63,894 nucleotides of DNA from Pseudomonadota bacterium (GTDB lineage: Bacteria; Desulfobacterota; Desulfovibrionia; Desulfovibrionales; Desulfovibrionaceae), in the NCBI GenBank assembly GCA_023411815.1, contig JAEYOJ010000105.1:1-63894 (forward strand), read 5' to 3'. This document shows positions 25,496 through 33,595 of the stretch, one piece after another. Position numbers and translations under genes: made by a program. The first letter of the stretch is position 1. Each line of letters starts with the position of its first letter. A model generated the notes under the pieces. It was not told where the DNA came from, ran no database searches, and was given only the letters and a program-made list of their open reading frames with translations.

Positions 25496-26131
25496 ATGTT
25501 CGATCTGACCACCTTGACCGTGTTCGCCGTAGCCTCGCTGACCATCAGCCTGATGCCCGGTCCCGCCATGCTGTACATCGTCGCGCGCAGCGCAAGCCAG
25601 GGCAGGCTTGCCGGACTGGTATCGGTGATCGGCCTGGGGGTAGGCGGCCTGGCGCATGTGGTCGCCGCCGGCCTGGGGCTGTCGGCCCTGCTCATGTCCT
25701 CGGCCCTGGCCTTCAACGTGCTGAAGTACCTCGGCGCGGCCTATCTGATCTGGCTCGGACTGCGCACGCTGTTCGCCCGCCGTCAGGTCGAGAAGCCCGG
25801 CCGCGTGCGGCACGAACCCTTGCGGCGGATCTTCCTGCAGGGCTGTCTGGTCGAGCTGCTCAACCCCAAGACCGCCTTGTTCTATCTGGCCTTCCTGCCC
25901 CAGTTCACGGACCCGGCTCGTGGCTCCGTGGCCGCGCAGGCCATCCTGCTCGGGCTCGTCTTCGTGCTCCTGGCCGTGCTCGCGGACGGCATGTACGCCC
26001 TTACGGCCGCTTCGGCAGGCCGCCTGCTGTCGCGCAAGAGGCATGTGGTCACGGGCGGCCGCTGGCTCGCCGGCGGCGTTTACCTGGGGCTGGGCGTGCT
26101 GACGGCCGCCTCGGGCTCGGGCAAGGAATAG
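25496..26131 (+). CDS. LysE/RhtB family amino-acid exporter
   Basis: A 211-residue membrane protein with about six hydrophobic helices. It opens with LTVFAVASLTISLMPGPAMLYIVARS, where SLMPGPAML is the LysE/RhtB signature. VELLNPKTALFYLAFLPQF near residue 125-145 is the second conserved block. Family members export amino acids or homoserine lactones; the substrate is not predictable here. Start chosen at ATG 25496 because ACGGAGCGCGCC gives spacing of 8, over a GTG 21 bases earlier. It converges on the peroxiredoxin gene with a shared terminator. Confidence 0.88.
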   Translation: MFDLTTLTVFAVASLTISLMPGPAMLYIVARSASQGRLAGLVSVIGLGVGGLAHVVAAGLGLSALLMSSALAFNVLKYLGAAYLIWLGLRTLFARRQVEKPGRVRHEPLRRIFLQGCLVELLNPKTALFYLAFLPQFTDPARGSVAAQAILLGLVFVLLAVLADGMYALTAASAGRLLSRKRHVVTGGRWLAGGVYLGLGVLTAASGSGKE

Positions 26132-26148
26132 CCCCCGGTTGAAACAGC

Positions 26149-26190
26149 CAAGGCCGCCCCGAACGTCGTTCGGCGCGGCCTTGATATTTT
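26149..26190. terminator. Bidirectional terminator between lysE and peroxiredoxin genes
   Basis: CAAGGCCGC and GCGGCCTTG, extended by CCGAACG/CGTTCGG with one mismatch, form a long stem followed by ATATTTT on the plus strand. It can serve both convergent genes. Confidence 0.8.
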
Positions 26191-26209
26191 GCGACGCAGG
26201 CAGTCTATT

Positions 26210-26839
26210 TTACTCCTGCAGAGACTCGTAGACCTTGCCCACGATCTTCTCCGAGGGCGTGAGGGTCTTCTTGCCGGGGGTCCACTTGGCCGGGCAGGCC
26301 TCGGCGGGATGGTCCTTGAGGTAGATGTTGGCCTGCATCTTGCGCACCAGTTCGCTGGCGTCGCGGCCCACGTTCAGGAAGTTGATCTCCGAACCCACGA
26401 GCTTGCCCTCGGGACTGATGATGAACGTACCGCGCAGGGCCACGCCGGCTTCGTCCACATAGACGCCGAAGTAGCGCGACACCGCGCCCGTGGGGTCGGC
26501 GGCCATCTTGTAGCGCACGTTTTCCAGCAGCCGCTCGGAGGTGCGCCAGGCCAGGTGGGCGAACTCGGTGTCCGTGGACACGGACAGGACCTCGCAGCCC
26601 ATCTTCTTGAGCTCCTCGTGCTTGTCGGCCAGGTCGGCCAGCTCGGTGGGGCAGACGAAGGTGAAGTCGGCCGGATAGAAGACCAGGATGGTCCACTTGC
26701 CAGCCTTCTTGTTGGCCTCAAGCTCAACGTCCACGAAGCCGCCTTCGGTCGGATCGTAGGCTTTCATCTTGAAATTCTTGACTTCCTGACCAACCTTGGC
26801 GGTTTCGGCATGTTCCATATGGTGGACTTCGCAGCTCAT
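26210..26839 (-). CDS. Typical 2-Cys peroxiredoxin (AhpC/Prx1 family)
   Basis: A 209-residue thiol peroxidase. The peroxidatic Cys63 is in PADFTFVCPTE and the resolving Cys182 in EACPAKW. The GTFIISPEGKLVGSEI strand is typical. It reduces hydrogen peroxide and organic peroxides using thioredoxin or an AhpF-like reductase, none of which is encoded nearby. AAAGGAGACTGAAC is its ribosome site. A motif almost identical to the one before the rubrerythrin gene lies 26 bases upstream, pointing to PerR control. The N-terminal eight residues (MSCEVHHM) carry an extra Cys/His cluster that is not part of the usual fold. Confidence 0.93.
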   Translation of the reverse strand: MSCEVHHMEHAETAKVGQEVKNFKMKAYDPTEGGFVDVELEANKKAGKWTILVFYPADFTFVCPTELADLADKHEELKKMGCEVLSVSTDTEFAHLAWRTSERLLENVRYKMAADPTGAVSRYFGVYVDEAGVALRGTFIISPEGKLVGSEINFLNVGRDASELVRKMQANIYLKDHPAEACPAKWTPGKKTLTPSEKIVGKVYESLQE

Positions 26840-26864
26840 GTTCAGTCTCCTTTATTCAGATTAA

Positions 26865-26881
26865 CTACTAATCAAGAATCA
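26865..26881. promoter_or_regulatory. Candidate PerR operator, peroxiredoxin
   Basis: CTAATCAAGAATCA (26868-26881) matches 13 of 14 bases of the site before rubrerythrin. It overlaps GATTA-N5-TAATC symmetry just 5' of it (GATTAACTACTAATC). Confidence 0.55.
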
Positions 26882-27024
26882 TACGCAACTTCTGAAGGCG
26901 TCTTTAGCCATAATCCAAGTTTTTCGTCAACCCTCCAAGAAAAAAAGATGAAAAAATGACTTGGGTCAGCCCGGATGCTATCCTGGGGCATGGCTCAGAC
27001 AGACACACTTCGCGGGGCTGGCGC

Positions 27025-27522
27025 ATGAACGCGCAGATGCTGTCCGGTTTTCTCCAGGGTCATGAGATCCTGGGCTACATGGCCAAGCTGGCCATATCCT
27101 ACCTGCTGGCCTTTCCCATCGCCCTCGAGCGTGAGCGCGACGCGCGCAGCGCTGGCCTGCGCACGTTTCCGCTGGTGGCCGTGGCATCCTGCGGCTACAT
27201 GCTCACGGGCATCAGCGCCCTGGGCGGAGCGGACGCGCAGTCGCGCATTTTCTACGGGATCATCACGGGAATCGGCTTCATCGGCGGCGGGGCCATTCTA
27301 AAGCACGGCGGCAGCGTGCGCGGCACGGCCACGGCCGCGGGCATCTGGGTCATGGGCGCCGTGGGCTGCGCCGTGGCCTGGGGTGAATACGAGATCGCGG
27401 TGGCCCTGAGCCTCGTGTCCAGCCTGACCTTCTGGATCGTGGGCAGGGTCAAGCGGGGACTCATCGGCCGCGACGTGGAGATCGAGAGGGTCGAAGGGCA
27501 GGGGCCGCCACCTCCGGCCTGA
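27025..27522 (+). CDS. MgtC/SapB family membrane protein
   Basis: A 165-residue protein with four or five membrane helices. LAFPIALEREREARSAGLRTFP-type N-terminal signature is visible as PIALERERDARSAGLRTF, followed by GIGFIGGGAILKHGGSVRGTATAAGIW, the core MgtC motif split over helices three and four. MgtC proteins affect growth under low magnesium and envelope energetics in some bacteria. There is no large C-terminal ACT-like domain, so it is the short form. Start chosen at ATG 27025; the longer frame adds 23 polar residues without support. Unrelated by position to mgtE at 36 kb. Confidence 0.88.
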   Translation: MNAQMLSGFLQGHEILGYMAKLAISYLLAFPIALERERDARSAGLRTFPLVAVASCGYMLTGISALGGADAQSRIFYGIITGIGFIGGGAILKHGGSVRGTATAAGIWVMGAVGCAVAWGEYEIAVALSLVSSLTFWIVGRVKRGLIGRDVEIERVEGQGPPPPA

Positions 27523-27629
27523 GGTTCGCCGCGCGGATCCTGCCTGCCCCCGGCCACGGGGCTTGCTTTTCTCGGTTGCGCGTGCTTCCCTGTGGCGCTT
27601 GATCCACCGGCAACTTTTGCGAGGCAACC

Positions 27630-27812
27630 ATGGCCGTGCGAATGAAGACTTTCCCTTGCGAACGCTGCTACTTCCGGCGCCGCTCCGAGGCTGACCCTCG
27701 CTCGCTGCTGGCCCGCTTCTGGCGCTGGCACACGCGCTGGTGCCCGGGCTGGAAAGCCTACCAGAAGGAGCTGGCCCGCCGCGAGGCCGAGGCCGCCGGC
27801 GACCCGAAGTGA
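27630..27812 (+). CDS. Small Cys/Trp-rich protein coupled to a CPBP protease
   Basis: A 60-residue basic protein, MAVRMKTFPCERCYFRRR at the start, then a third cysteine in RWCPGW. The CxxC could bind zinc or form a disulfide. No signal peptide or membrane helix is visible. GCGAGGCAACC precedes the ATG. Its stop overlaps the GTG start of the next gene (GTGA), so both are translated together, which supports both as real. I do not recognise the family. Confidence 0.55.
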   Translation: MAVRMKTFPCERCYFRRRSEADPRSLLARFWRWHTRWCPGWKAYQKELARREAEAAGDPK

Positions 27813-28267
27813 GCAGCCCGCATCAGGCCTCGACGGCCGCGCAGAGTCGGGGCAAGGCCCTGTTGTCGACCATGCTGGGCGCGTCCTTCCTGCGCGACCC
27901 GCTCTATCCCGTCCTGCTCGCCGCCGGGTTTACGGCCTGGTTGCTGCCGGCACCGGAGGCCGCCCTGGGCCTGGGCTGGCTGGCTGCCAAGGCCGCCGTG
28001 GAGGAGCTGGCCTTCCGCTTCGGCCTGCAGGAAACGTTCAACGTTCGCCTGGGACAGCGCCGGGTTTTGCCCCTGATCGGTCTCGGCAACCTGCTGGCCT
28101 CGGCGGCCTTCGCCCTGCTGCACCTCGTATCGCACCCGCCCCTGTGGGCCCTGGCGACGTTCATCCCATCCTTGGCCTTCGGCCTGGCCTGGGACCGGCA
28201 CAAAGGCCTGCTGCCTTGCTGGCTGCTGCACTTCGCCTACAACGCGTTCTATTTCCACCGGCCATGA
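27809..28267 (+). CDS. CPBP (CAAX/Rce1-like) intramembrane protease family protein
   Basis: A 152-residue polytopic membrane protein. The metal/active-site motif of the family is present as EELAFRFGLQE (EExxxR), followed by FALLHLVSH and the C-terminal LHFAYNAFYF (HxxxN). Bacterial CPBP proteins are glutamic-type intramembrane proteases that act in bacteriocin self-immunity, protein sorting or unknown roles. It is shorter than the usual 200-250 residues and starts directly before the catalytic region. GTG at 27809 is chosen because it overlaps the stop of the upstream small gene; a longer frame would overlap that gene fully. Confidence 0.75.
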   Translation: MSSPHQASTAAQSRGKALLSTMLGASFLRDPLYPVLLAAGFTAWLLPAPEAALGLGWLAAKAAVEELAFRFGLQETFNVRLGQRRVLPLIGLGNLLASAAFALLHLVSHPPLWALATFIPSLAFGLAWDRHKGLLPCWLLHFAYNAFYFHRP

Positions 28268-28334
28268 GCCGGGAGAGGGCGCCGCCCTCTCCCGGACCCT
28301 CTCCCGCCAGGGTGCGAGGCCCCCTGGACCCCTT
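28266..28334 (-). repeat. Dispersed intergenic hairpin repeat, copy 4
   Basis: Reverse-orientation copy: CCGGGAGAGGGC, GCC, GCCCTCTCCCGG (12-bp perfect stem, 28269-28295), then CCCGCCAGGG and CCCTGGACCC. It forms a head-to-head pair with copy 5 and directly follows the CPBP gene stop. Confidence 0.7.
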
Positions 28335-28415
28335 TTATTCTGGAATGTATCGCGTGAGGTAATGCCTGCTTGTCGTGGAGCAATGCCGGGCTTTTCCGGG
28401 ATTGCTGCACATATC

Positions 28416-28497
28416 GCGGGTCCAGGGGGGCGTCACCCCTGGCGGGGATTCCAAAAAGGCAGCACCCCTTTGGCCGCCGGAGGCAATGTCTTGTCCC
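28416..28497 (+). repeat. Dispersed intergenic hairpin repeat, copy 5
   Basis: Forward copy: CGCGGGTCCAGGGG, GGCGTCA, CCCCTGGCGGGG, then GGCCGCCGGAGGCA and TGTCTTGTC as in copy 1. It abuts the stop codon of the minus-strand LOG gene. Confidence 0.7.
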
Positions 28498-28498
28498 G

Positions 28499-29083
<585 letters not shown>

Positions 29084-29205
29084 GGATCCCCCTTCTCTGA
29101 TGTGATCAAGACCGGCAAGATTGCCCCCCGGACCGAGGCCTGTCAAACCCGCTTGTATCGCGCGCGGTCCCTTCGGTCGGCGCAAGGCTTCCGCCGTGCG
29201 GACGC

Positions 29206-29235
29206 AAAAGGCCCCGGCGGTGAGGCCGGGGCCTT
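29206..29235 (-). terminator. Terminator of the TetR gene
   Basis: On the minus strand AAGGCCCCGGC, loop CTCACC, GCCGGGGCCTT and TTGCG: an 11-bp GC stem followed by a short T run. Confidence 0.75.
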
Positions 29236-29321
29236 AAGGATATCGTGTGGATGAGAGAGCGCCGCCGCCAGACCGACCAGGCGCATACGGGCGCACGCTG
29301 GGAAGCGCAAGCCGGAGAGAC

Positions 29322-29921
29322 TCAGCGCAGGATGAAGCCGAGTACTTCCTCGGCCAGGGAATCCAGTCGCTCCCTGGGCACGACCCGCATGCGCCCGCCG
29401 GCCAGCAGGCTGGCTATGCCGTGCAGGGCAGACCATGTGCCGACGGTTGCCGCAAGGGGGTCGCGGGCCGTCAGAAGTCCGCGCTCCATGCATTCCCGCG
29501 CGGCGTCCTGCATGAGGTTGTAGGCAAGGTAGGCAGGCTTGCCCGCATCGTCTTCCGTGGGATTGGGATAACGCACTTCCGGATCGGAAAAAACGAGCCG
29601 ATAGTACTCTGGCTCTTCGGCGGCAAAGGCCAGATAAACCCGGCACAACTCCAGAAGGCGCTCCTTGGGGTCGGGAGTGGACGCCACGGGAAGCATGCGC
29701 TGGTACAGCAGATTGAAGCCCTTGTCGCTTAGGGCAAGCAAAATGTCTTTCTTGCCTTTGAAGTACAAGTAAAGCGCAGCAGGGCTATAGTCGATGCGCT
29801 CGGCTATCTTGCGCATGGAGACTATACTTGATCCGCCTTTCTCGAATAGGTGAACAGCGGCATCGATGATGCGTTCACGCATCTGGTCCGCATCGCGTCG
29901 TTGATGTTCCATCTGACTCAT
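29322..29921 (-). CDS. TetR-family transcriptional regulator
   Basis: A 199-residue regulator. The helix-turn-helix is RIIDAAVHLFEKGGSSIVSMRKIAERIDYSPAALYLYFKGKKDILL, split over residues 17-60, and the C-terminal part is a helical ligand domain resembling TetR_C_13/WHG types. I set the start at ATG 29921 because a 27-base palindrome (29948-29974) that looks like its own operator lies just upstream; the frame remains open to 29996, so a protein 25 residues longer is possible. The upstream gene on the same strand is a MacB-type permease, which is a plausible target. Confidence 0.82.
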   Translation of the reverse strand: MSQMEHQRRDADQMRERIIDAAVHLFEKGGSSIVSMRKIAERIDYSPAALYLYFKGKKDILLALSDKGFNLLYQRMLPVASTPDPKERLLELCRVYLAFAAEEPEYYRLVFSDPEVRYPNPTEDDAGKPAYLAYNLMQDAARECMERGLLTARDPLAATVGTWSALHGIASLLAGGRMRVVPRERLDSLAEEVLGFILR

Positions 29922-29947
29922 GCGCGGACTGATATCAGACGGAAGTG

Positions 29948-29974
29948 CGTCTGCAAAGAGGTATTTCGCAGACG
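29948..29974. promoter_or_regulatory. Palindromic operator for the TetR regulator
   Basis: CGTCTGC and GCAGACG are perfect inverted arms separated by 13 bases, giving a 27-base site of the size TetR dimers bind. It lies 27 bases before the chosen tetR start. Confidence 0.55.
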
Positions 29975-30026
29975 GAATAATTTTCTGAGTATCCATTTTG
30001 CGTATTGAAAACTGTTCGCAATAGAT

Positions 30027-31244
30027 TTATCCGCGCAGAACATCCAGGATTTCTATGGCGGCTGCTTGCCAGGCGGGATAGGAACCGGCGGCGAGGCCCA
30101 GCAGCCCGGAGCCGGCCAGCGAGCCCAGGACCAAGACCGGATCGTAGACGTAGGGGAAGTCTCCCAGGCGGTAGACCGCTGTGACCAGGACCAGCGCGGC
30201 CGCGACTCCAGCCGCCCCGCCCAGTCCGGACATGAGCCCGGCCTCGAACAGGAACTGGCGGATGATGTCTCGCCTGCGCGCGCCCAGGGCCCGTCGGATG
30301 CCGATCTCCACGCGGCGCTGGCGCACCAGCAGGACCATGATGGACAGGATGCCCAGCCCGCCCACGGCGAAGGAGACGCTGGAGCTGATGAGGCCCAGGG
30401 TCTGCACAAGGTCCAGGGCCTGCTGCTGCAGGCGCATGGTTTCGCGGGCCGTGAGCAGGGAGAAGTCGTCGGCCTGGCCCGGCCCCAGGCTGTGGCGCTG
30501 GCGCAGGATGGCCCGCGCGGACTCCGTGGCCAGCTCCACGTCGGCATCCCTGGCGAGTTGCAGGTAAACGCCCGATATCCAGTCCTGGTTGGCGGCCCGG
30601 CGCATGTAGGTGGACAGGGGCATGAAGACCTGCTCGTCCTGGTTGGTACCGCCCAGGTCGCGGCCCTTGGGCTCCATGACCCCGATGACCCGCAGGCCCG
30701 CCCTGAAATAGAAGACCTGCCGGCCCAGGGCGGCCTGGGCCGAGCCGAACAGGCGCTCCGCGATGGCGCGGCCGAGGACGATGACCATGGCCCGCTCCTC
30801 CGCCTCGCGCTCGGTGAAGAAGCGCCCCGACTCCGCCGATATGCTGCGCACGATGGTATAGTCCGGCAGCGTGGCCACGAGCTGGGCAGGGACCTTGCGG
30901 TTGCCGCTGCGCAGGGAGATGGTCTGCTCCACGAAGGGCGCGCCCGCGATCACCGAGGGCACGCCGGCCATGAGCGCGCGGGCGTCGGCCGGAGTGAAGT
31001 TCCTGGCTCCGGGGCTCACGCCGATGTCGCCTCCGCGCCGGAAGCGCACCTGCCCGGAGCGCGCGACGAACAGGCCCGGGCCGAGCTTCTCCACCTCCAG
31101 CTCGGCCTTGCGCACCATGGCCTGCGAAACGTGCTGCACGCCCATGAGCGCCAGCGTGCCGAGAAAGACCCCGAGCATGGCCAGCACGGCCCGGAGCTTG
31201 TGCGCGCGCAGCGAGGACAGGGCGATCTTGAGGCTGAAGAACAT
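30027..31244 (-). CDS. MacB/FtsX-type ABC transporter permease
   Basis: A 405-residue protein with the MacB permease layout. One N-terminal transmembrane helix (LRAHKLRAVLAMLGVFLGTLALMG) is followed by a large periplasmic MacB_PCD domain (about 50-270) and three C-terminal helices in the FtsX domain, including VRQRRVEIGIRRALGARRRDIIRQFLFEA, the cytoplasmic coupling loop, cut here at about 325-350. No ATPase or periplasmic adaptor gene is adjacent, so it must work with partners encoded elsewhere. The closest downstream gene on the same strand is the TetR regulator. Start is the ATG at 31244; an ATG 48 bases earlier is less likely. Confidence 0.85.
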   Translation of the reverse strand: MFFSLKIALSSLRAHKLRAVLAMLGVFLGTLALMGVQHVSQAMVRKAELEVEKLGPGLFVARSGQVRFRRGGDIGVSPGARNFTPADARALMAGVPSVIAGAPFVEQTISLRSGNRKVPAQLVATLPDYTIVRSISAESGRFFTEREAEERAMVIVLGRAIAERLFGSAQAALGRQVFYFRAGLRVIGVMEPKGRDLGGTNQDEQVFMPLSTYMRRAANQDWISGVYLQLARDADVELATESARAILRQRHSLGPGQADDFSLLTARETMRLQQQALDLVQTLGLISSSVSFAVGGLGILSIMVLLVRQRRVEIGIRRALGARRRDIIRQFLFEAGLMSGLGGAAGVAAALVLVTAVYRLGDFPYVYDPVLVLGSLAGSGLLGLAAGSYPAWQAAAIEILDVLRG

Positions 31245-31348
31245 GCCCCGGTTATACTCCCCGCTGCTGTTTTTGTCTCGCCGTCCTTGCATGGCCCGGC
31301 TTTGCGGGTATGCTGGAGAGTCAACAACCAGCAGGCAAGGAGGAACTC

Positions 31349-32020
31349 ATGCGCACAACAAGGAATGGACGACACCAGGCGGCAGTCCTGTCCGCAACCC
31401 TGGCGCTCCTCGGCGTTGTCGCCCTCGTGGCCGCGGGATGCGCGATGATGCGTTCGGGCGACGGCCCCAAGGAAGTCTACCGGGCCGAGATCAAGCCCCT
31501 CAACGAGGAAAAGACCGGCGCGCACACCAGGGGCACGGCCCTGTTCGAGGTCTACGAGGACGAGCTCGTGGTCACGGTGAGCCTCACGGGCGCGCCGCCG
31601 AACATGACGCACATGCAGCACCTGCACGGCTTCACGCGGGATGGCGACGCCGAATGCCCGGACCGGAGCGCCGACAGGAACAACGACGGGTTCATCGACT
31701 TCATCGAGATGGAGGCGACCATGGGCAAGGCGCTCGTTCCCCTGCACGACCAGCCTGCCCATCTGGCCATCCAGGGCGTCTACCCTCGGGCGGACGCCAA
31801 CGGCAGCCTGAGCTATTCGCAGCGCATACCGCTGGAGCCGCTCAAGAACGCCCTGCGGGCCAAGCACGGCCTGGATGAGTTCGACCTCGACGACATGGCC
31901 ATCAGCATACACGGAGTGCAGGCGTCCACCGAGCTGCGGCCGAGCGTCAAGTCCCTGCCCGGCGTGCGGGCGCAGGACTCGCTGCCCATCGCCTGCGGCG
32001 AGCTGAAGGACGTCGATTAG
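31349..32020 (+). CDS. Lipoprotein with an EF-hand-like calcium loop
   Basis: A 223-residue predicted lipoprotein. The signal peptide ends in LVAAGCAM, with Cys31 as the lipid attachment site. The core has TGAHTRGTALFEVYEDELVV and HMQHLHGF, reminiscent of beta-sandwich CHRD-like domains. The segment DRNNDGFIDFIE fits the EF-hand/dockerin loop pattern DxNxDGxIxxxE exactly, so calcium binding is likely. AAGGAGGAACTC is a strong ribosome site and fixes the ATG. It is divergent from the permease gene. I do not know the family. Confidence 0.75.
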   Translation: MRTTRNGRHQAAVLSATLALLGVVALVAAGCAMMRSGDGPKEVYRAEIKPLNEEKTGAHTRGTALFEVYEDELVVTVSLTGAPPNMTHMQHLHGFTRDGDAECPDRSADRNNDGFIDFIEMEATMGKALVPLHDQPAHLAIQGVYPRADANGSLSYSQRIPLEPLKNALRAKHGLDEFDLDDMAISIHGVQASTELRPSVKSLPGVRAQDSLPIACGELKDVD

Positions 32021-32179
32021 CGCCCCGGCGCGCCGGGCAGTGCGGACGGATACGGCCCGGCGCCGCCTGCGGCGAATCGCTGTCGGAAGCCGCTTAAGTC
32101 GGCGCCTGTCTTGCCATGGCCGGGCTATGCATGTAGTTAGGCTGCTGACAGTGAATTCGCGTAAAAAATGGAGAAGACG

Positions 32180-32803
32180 ATGAACATTCGCAAGTGCCTG
32201 GCTCTCATGCTGCTGCCTGCCCTGGCGCTGCTCGCGGCCTGCAACGACAATGGCGGATCTGCCGGAGCCGGTGCTTCGGTGGCCCTTATCGACCAGAATC
32301 GCCTATATATGGAGTCCCAGACCGGCCAGAAGGGCATGGAAATGCTCCAGGGCATGAGCGGGGAGATGCAGTCCCAGCTCCAGTCCATGCAGGAGGAGAT
32401 GGCCAAGGAAGGCACCGAGCAGGAGAAGCAGGAGCGCAGCAGGCGCTTCCAGCAGAACCTGTCCGCCGCCCAGGCCAGGATGGGCGCCGAGCAGACGCGC
32501 ATCGTGGGCATCCTGCAGGAGAACGTCACGTCCGTGCTGGACGACATCCGCAAGCAGCGCGGCATCGCCGTGGTCCTGCCGGTGGAGAGCGCCCTGTCCT
32601 ACGACGAGTCCATGGATATCACCGACGAGGTCATCGCGGCCCTGGACAAGCGCAACATCGACCTGGGCAAGCCCCAGGAGCCGGCCAAGGCCCCGGCCGA
32701 AGCGCCCGCCGAGCAGCCCGCGGAACAGCCCGTGGAACAGCCCGCTCCCGCGCCCGAGCAGCCCGCCGAGCCGCAAGCTCCGGCCGCGCAGCCGGCGCAG
32801 TAG
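32180..32803 (+). CDS. OmpH/Skp-like lipoprotein with Pro/Ala tail
   Basis: A 207-residue lipoprotein with lipobox LLAAC (Cys about 21). The mature part has VALIDQNRLYMESQTGQKGM, the Skp-like opening strand, then a long coiled-coil arm (about 55-115) and the IRKQRGIAVVLPVESALSY return strand typical of OmpH. Skp proteins are periplasmic chaperones of outer-membrane proteins; a lipid-anchored form is unusual but known in related bacteria. The last 40 residues repeat PAEQP/APAEQP units. Start chosen at ATG 32180 because GGAGAAGACG precedes it. A good terminator follows. Confidence 0.78.
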   Translation: MNIRKCLALMLLPALALLAACNDNGGSAGAGASVALIDQNRLYMESQTGQKGMEMLQGMSGEMQSQLQSMQEEMAKEGTEQEKQERSRRFQQNLSAAQARMGAEQTRIVGILQENVTSVLDDIRKQRGIAVVLPVESALSYDESMDITDEVIAALDKRNIDLGKPQEPAKAPAEAPAEQPAEQPVEQPAPAPEQPAEPQAPAAQPAQ

Positions 32804-32826
32804 TCGCGCGCCGCGACATCGCACGC

Positions 32827-32856
32827 AAAGGCCCTCGGTTACCGGGGGCCTTTTTT
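32827..32856 (+). terminator. Rho-independent terminator
   Basis: AAAGGCCCTCGG, TTA, CCGGGGGCC with a six-T run directly after. Ends the OmpH-like gene. Confidence 0.88.
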
Positions 32857-33015
32857 CATCCCACCCTTCCCGCCCGAATTTCCGCCCTGAAGGCCTTTTC
32901 CGCCCGTTTCGACGCTTTTATTTCCAACCTTCCCGCCATGAGTTGCCCGCAAGCGGAAAAGCATGGCAGATTGCAGAATGCGGGCATGGAACGCGCCCGA
33001 CATAGGGGAGGTATC

Positions 33016-33576
33016 ATGCAGCCCATCGGACCACTCATGCACGAGCACAGGCTCATCGAGCGCATGATCGCGCTCATGGGCCGGGAGTTGGAGCGGCTGG
33101 ACCGCGACGGGGAACCGGACCTGCGCTTCATCGACCACTCGACGGATTTCTTCCGCTACTTCGCCGACGCCTGCCACCACGGCAAGGAGGACCAGCTCCT
33201 CTTTCCGGCGGCGCTGGCCAAGCCGGACCTGGAGGAACGCTACCGCAAGCTGACCGTCAGACTGCAGAGGGAGCACGTCTACGCCCGCGGCCTCACGCTT
33301 AAGCTCGAAGATGCCTCGCGCCGGCGGCGCGCCGGCGGCGGAACGGAGAGCGTGCAGGCCATCCGGGACGCCCTGCACAGGATCGTGCGGTTCTATCCGC
33401 GGCACATCGCCACCGAGGACAAGGAGTATTTCCATCAGGTCATGGACTGCTTCGACCAGGGCGAGCAGCAGGCCATGCTGCGCGAGTTCGACGAGGTCGA
33501 GAAGCGCGTCCTGCATGAGCGCTACCGGGAGATGGTCGAGGAACACGAGGGGGGCCACCGGGGCCGCGAGCCCTGA
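33016..33576 (+). CDS. Hemerythrin HHE domain protein
   Basis: A 186-residue helical protein. The diiron ligands fit a hemerythrin-like pattern: MHEHRLIERM with the first His, FIDHSTDFFR, CHHGKEDQLLFP (HxxxE) near 55-65, a later LQREHVYARGLTL and the C-terminal IATEDKEYFHQVMD. Such proteins bind oxygen, nitric oxide or iron. GGGGAGGTATC is the ribosome site. The octaheme cytochrome starts 19 bases later, so the two form an operon and likely act in the same oxygen or nitrogen-oxide response. Confidence 0.88.
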   Translation: MQPIGPLMHEHRLIERMIALMGRELERLDRDGEPDLRFIDHSTDFFRYFADACHHGKEDQLLFPAALAKPDLEERYRKLTVRLQREHVYARGLTLKLEDASRRRRAGGGTESVQAIRDALHRIVRFYPRHIATEDKEYFHQVMDCFDQGEQQAMLREFDEVEKRVLHERYREMVEEHEGGHRGREP

Positions 33577-33595
33577 AAGCAAGGAGGCTGAAGCC

